This document shows positions 14,830-17,087 of a stretch of DNA of 17,087 nucleotides, piece by piece (position 1 is the first letter of the stretch; each line of letters begins with the position of its first letter). The notes beneath the pieces were generated by a model. It ran no database searches. It saw only the letters and a list, made by a program, of their open reading frames with translations, and was not told the DNA's origin. Source of the stretch: Thermoplasmata archaeon (GTDB taxonomy: Archaea; Thermoplasmatota; Thermoplasmata; GCA-020350865); the NCBI GenBank assembly GCA_020351895.1, contig CP070672.1, positions 588,747 to 605,833 on the forward strand, in the 5' to 3' direction. Both the position numbers and the translations under genes were made by a program.

Positions 14830-15849
14830 TTAAGACCATTGGTCTAGCTTTTTCTGGGCTTCGCTTTTTCGTTTGATTTTTACCTTCTCCAATGCACTTT
14901 GCACCCTGCCCTCTGAGAAATCGTAATCACCCACTAGCAGTTTCATAACCCTTTGATCATCGATTTTACCAAGCGATATTTCATATTCATCCGTTATTTT
15001 CGGTCTTAAGAATATGTTTCTTACCTCTTCATAATTTTCTATGATGAATTCCTTCTCCTTTATGATTTTTTCCAGGTTCTCGTGCTTCTTTATTAGTTTC
15101 AAGCCCTTTTTCGGGCCTATGCCTTTTATACCCTCGTTGAAGTCGGTTCCCACCATTATAGCCACATCAACGAGCTGCTCCCTGGTTATTTCAAGGGATG
15201 TCAACACCTGATTGAGATTAACCTCCTCAGGCTCCACATTCGTATATTTTCTCTGTTTAGGAAGCTTTCTCCTTCCAGTTATTGTGAGGTTTCTTATAAG
15301 CTTAGGAGCGCCGAATAATAATGAATCGAAATCCTGTGATGCCGCAGCCCAGACATGACCTTTTATTGCCATGTAGCTAGCCTGGGCCTCACCATCTCCC
15401 GGAGATTGAACGCATGGTATACCTAAAAATCCCAGCAGTTCTTTGGAGGTATTCACCATCTCGGTTGTGAGAACAGACGTCTGTTTTGCCTTAGATCTTG
15501 CCCTTTCCAAATCACCTTCCTCCAAGGCGCTTTTCCATTCCTCTCTTGCCTTTTCTCTTATAAACCTTCTGTCCTCGATTGTACCGCTTTTGAGGTCATG
15601 GGGTTCGCCATCGAATACGAATACAGGATTTATCCCTGACTCCATGAGATTGGTCGTTCTGTAAAGCAAACCCGTTAAATGGGACGTGGTCCTTCCCTTG
15701 GTATCGGAAAGCGGTGTTCCGTCGGGCTGCCTGATTATGGAAAGGAATTGATAGATAGTGTTGTACGCATCGATGGCCACCCACTTACCTTTAAAATCTG
15801 ATATATCCCTCTTTGTTTTCGGCACTATATCAGATATGTTCACTCCCAT
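14830..15849 (-). CDS. fen: Flap endonuclease 1
   Basis: This structure-specific nuclease removes 5' flaps during Okazaki fragment maturation and base-excision repair. Its 339 residues have a complete XPG N domain (MGVNISDIVP, AIDAYN with D27, FDGEP with D80) and XPG I domain (GDGEAQASYM with E154, SQDFDSLLFG with D173 and D175). GTDFNEGIKGIGPKKG (D236) starts the helix-hairpin-helix that holds duplex DNA. The acidic residues fall at the same numbers as in Pyrococcus FEN1, except that position 152, normally Glu, is Asp. The C-terminus QKKLDQWS resembles a PCNA-interacting peptide but lacks the final aromatic pair. ATG 15849 has GAGGA 4 bases before it. The gene is first in a minus-strand run with the winged-helix gene and is divergent from the membrane zinc-ribbon gene. 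Confidence 0.96.
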   Translation of the reverse strand: MGVNISDIVPKTKRDISDFKGKWVAIDAYNTIYQFLSIIRQPDGTPLSDTKGRTTSHLTGLLYRTTNLMESGINPVFVFDGEPHDLKSGTIEDRRFIREKAREEWKSALEEGDLERARSKAKQTSVLTTEMVNTSKELLGFLGIPCVQSPGDGEAQASYMAIKGHVWAAASQDFDSLLFGAPKLIRNLTITGRRKLPKQRKYTNVEPEEVNLNQVLTSLEITREQLVDVAIMVGTDFNEGIKGIGPKKGLKLIKKHENLEKIIKEKEFIIENYEEVRNIFLRPKITDEYEISLGKIDDQRVMKLLVGDYDFSEGRVQSALEKVKIKRKSEAQKKLDQWS

Positions 15850-16071
15850 AAGTCCTCATTCCCGCATTGATTTGGGGTATTAGAAATCTTTGGTTTGACT
15901 CTGAATATCCCTCAGAAATTCTGGTAAAAATGGTATCTATTGGTAATTCCCAAAAAACTTTAATAAGCAATGAAGGTATTTTAATCCCACAAATAGGTTT
16001 AATTGGTAACCAACAAAGATAAATAATTATGGCTACATATATTCCAATGAACCTTTTGGGAATGTGCAAGT

Positions 16072-16566
16072 ATGGTTAGGAAGATAGATACACTAAAACG
16101 TCTTCGCCTCTTTGGTGATTTCTTGATGCTAGGTACTTTTTTATTGCTATTGTGGTTGTTTATTTCTGCTTACCTGTCAGGCTTCAGCACCACTGTTCAT
16201 ATCAATAACTACGGAGAGGCACATGTTGAGATGATAATCCTGGTATTCTTTCTTCTGCCGTTATTTCTGGTTACCACGGCCCTTTCCTTCCTCGACTGGA
16301 GACAGACATGGAAGGCCAAAGGAAAGATTTTAAATGATATCCCCATCCGAACCTATGAACCCAATCCGTACGAGAATTTTGTGGAGGAGAGCCTTATATG
16401 CCCCGAGTGTGGGAGTCAATTCATTGTTAAAGGCCCAAACGCTGAAGGCATGATCTCCTGCCCCATGTGTGGTGTCAGAGGATGGTACAGTCCCATCTAT
16501 GCAGAAAAATCCCACGATGAGGATAGAGGTCCAGAAGTGAAGATCATCAAGAATATAAGACAGTGA
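16072..16566 (+). CDS. Two-helix membrane protein with C-terminal zinc ribbon
   Basis: The product is 164 residues. A basic N-terminus (VRKIDTLKRLRLFGD) precedes the first transmembrane helix at about 16-37 (FLMLGTFLLLLWLFISAYLS). A short loop (about 38-52, with HINNYGEAH) leads to helix two at about 53-73 (MIILVFFLLPLFLVTTALSF). The rest should be cytoplasmic by the positive-inside rule. It includes a zinc ribbon from about 109 to 134 with C-P-E-C and C-P-M-C knuckles, then an acidic/basic tail (HDEDRGPEVKIIKNIRQ). I do not recognise a named family; the two-cysteine-pair ribbon is rubredoxin-like and not a RING. The gene has TATA-like elements at about 16018-16040, and T-rich DNA follows its stop. 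It is immediately upstream of the ubiquitin-like gene, but a separate promoter lies between them. Confidence 0.78.
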   Translation: MVRKIDTLKRLRLFGDFLMLGTFLLLLWLFISAYLSGFSTTVHINNYGEAHVEMIILVFFLLPLFLVTTALSFLDWRQTWKAKGKILNDIPIRTYEPNPYENFVEESLICPECGSQFIVKGPNAEGMISCPMCGVRGWYSPIYAEKSHDEDRGPEVKIIKNIRQ

Positions 16567-16582
16567 TCAGAACTGTCGGTTC

Positions 16583-16607
16583 CCTTTTGTTTTTCAAATT
16601 TTTTGTT
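16583..16607 (+). terminator. T-rich terminator candidate
   Basis: Starting 17 bases after the stop of the zinc-ribbon gene, the plus strand has TTTT, TTTTT and TTTTTT runs close together, a typical archaeal oligo-T termination region. Confidence 0.5.
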
Positions 16608-16719
16608 ACAATGTAGATATTAAAATTATGATCTCATTTTCTCATGGTTTCTGAACATAGGGCGGGATGAGGAGATTTGGAGGGAGGATTAAGTTTTACT
16701 CCGGTTAATAATTACAAAA

Positions 16720-16731
16720 CCTATAAATATC
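16720..16731 (+). promoter_or_regulatory. TATA box of the ubiquitin-like gene
   Basis: CCTATAAATATC, preceded by A-rich ACAAAA as a possible BRE, is the best TATA box in the window. It predicts a transcript start near 16750, a 16-base leader and a start at ATG 16767, so this gene begins its own transcription unit. Confidence 0.65.
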
Positions 16732-16766
16732 GGGTGTCTCTTACAAATCCAGGGAAAAGGGTTTGA

Positions 16767-17087
16767 ATGCGTGTGGTTGTAAAAAGTGTGATTGGCCATG
16801 GTTTTTCCGTGGAACTGCAGCTTAAAAGAAGTATGCGGATCTCCAGGATCAAGGATGTGCTTTGCCAGGGTAGGAAACTTGAACCAGATGAAATTTGTGT
16901 GACTTATGATGGAACCATCCTAAATGAAGAAGATAGGGTTGATGACCTATTTGACTGCGAAGCTCTTACCATCATTCCAAGGGGAATTACCGGGGCAGTG
17001 GACGAGCAGGCACTTATAGAAGAATATAGATACCTAAGGGAGCAGTTTCCCCTGGTTAAGATGATAGATCTGATGACCTATAAAGGC
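16767..17087 (+). CDS. Ubiquitin-like beta-grasp domain fused to a second domain (possibly E2-like), 3' truncated
   Basis: ATG 16767 opens a frame of 107 codons that runs off the window. Residues 1-71 align nearly gaplessly with ubiquitin. MRVVVKSVIG matches the first hairpin MQIFVKTLTG, VELQL matches the second strand, RISRIKDVL the helix, ICVTYDGTILNEEDRVDDL the strand 3-4 and short-helix region, and ALTIIP the last strand. Position 6 is Lys and position 76 is Gly, as in ubiquitin, but the tail reads RGITG rather than RLRGG and is followed by more protein, so as encoded it is an internal domain. From about 79 an amphipathic helix starts (DEQALIEEYRYLREQFP), then VKMIDLMTYKG. A helix with this spacing before a strand is how E2-fold domains begin, but RWD or another fold is equally open. 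Genes that would test a conjugation role (E1, JAMM protease) would lie to the right. Confidence 0.62.
   Translation, partial: MRVVVKSVIGHGFSVELQLKRSMRISRIKDVLCQGRKLEPDEICVTYDGTILNEEDRVDDLFDCEALTIIPRGITGAVDEQALIEEYRYLREQFPLVKMIDLMTYKG

Noticed and set aside
16072..16566. RING-type ligase next to the ubiquitin-like gene
   Set aside because: Only two cysteine pairs are present, about 21 residues apart, which fits a simple zinc ribbon and not the eight-ligand cross-brace of a RING.
1..17087. CRISPR arrays, tRNA or rRNA genes, insertion sequences, integrases
   Set aside because: I looked for spaced direct repeats, T-loop signatures and transposase-like proteins and saw none.

Overview
The window is archaeal chromosome, most likely euryarchaeal and plausibly from the Thermoplasmatota or a relative. 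That placement is inference from gene content and style; no marker RNA is present. The archaeal evidence is the RNase P Rpp21/RNP4 subunit, archaeal-type prolyl-tRNA synthetase, DRG-family GTPase, archaeal DnaG, a LonB-like AAA+ ATPase, FEN1, a UPF0147 protein, and TATA boxes about 25 bases before the expected transcript starts. Some genes also have good Shine-Dalgarno sites (arcC, dnaG, the Lrp-like gene), while others look leaderless or nearly so (prsW, the acetyltransferase).

Layout. 1-127 (-) is the N-terminal piece of an Xaa-Pro aminopeptidase, divergent from the RNase P gene (229-591, +). A small two-helix membrane protein (656-868, +) overlaps proS (862-2265, -) tail to tail by 7 bases. 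2350-6348 (-) encodes a very large secreted, membrane-anchored protein: 14 LVIVD beta-propeller repeats, four Ig-like domains, one transmembrane helix and a cytoplasmic zinc ribbon. 6500-9372 (-) is a likely operon of a PrsW-type membrane protease, carbamate kinase and a DRG GTPase. A 400-base intergenic region with structured leader DNA separates it from dnaG (9776-11071, +), followed by a LonB-like ATPase without a protease domain (11174-12718, +). A RimI/Naa10-like acetyltransferase (12727-13173, -) converges on it.

After a G-rich intergenic stretch come four minus-strand genes: FEN1 (15849-14830), a winged-helix protein directly behind it, a stand-alone Lrp/AsnC ligand-binding domain, and UPF0147. 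Information-processing genes (RNase P, ProRS, DnaG, FEN1) therefore dominate, with surface and stress functions between them.

The right edge is the most striking part. A two-helix membrane protein with a cytoplasmic zinc ribbon (16072-16566, +) is followed by a promoter and a truncated gene (16767 to the window end, +). Its first 76 residues line up almost without gaps with ubiquitin, and then continue without a stop into a second domain that starts with an amphipathic helix. This could be the first gene of a ubiquitin-like conjugation locus running off the right edge. The fused domain might be E2-like, but only about 30 residues are visible.

No tRNA, rRNA, CRISPR array, insertion sequence or integrase was seen.
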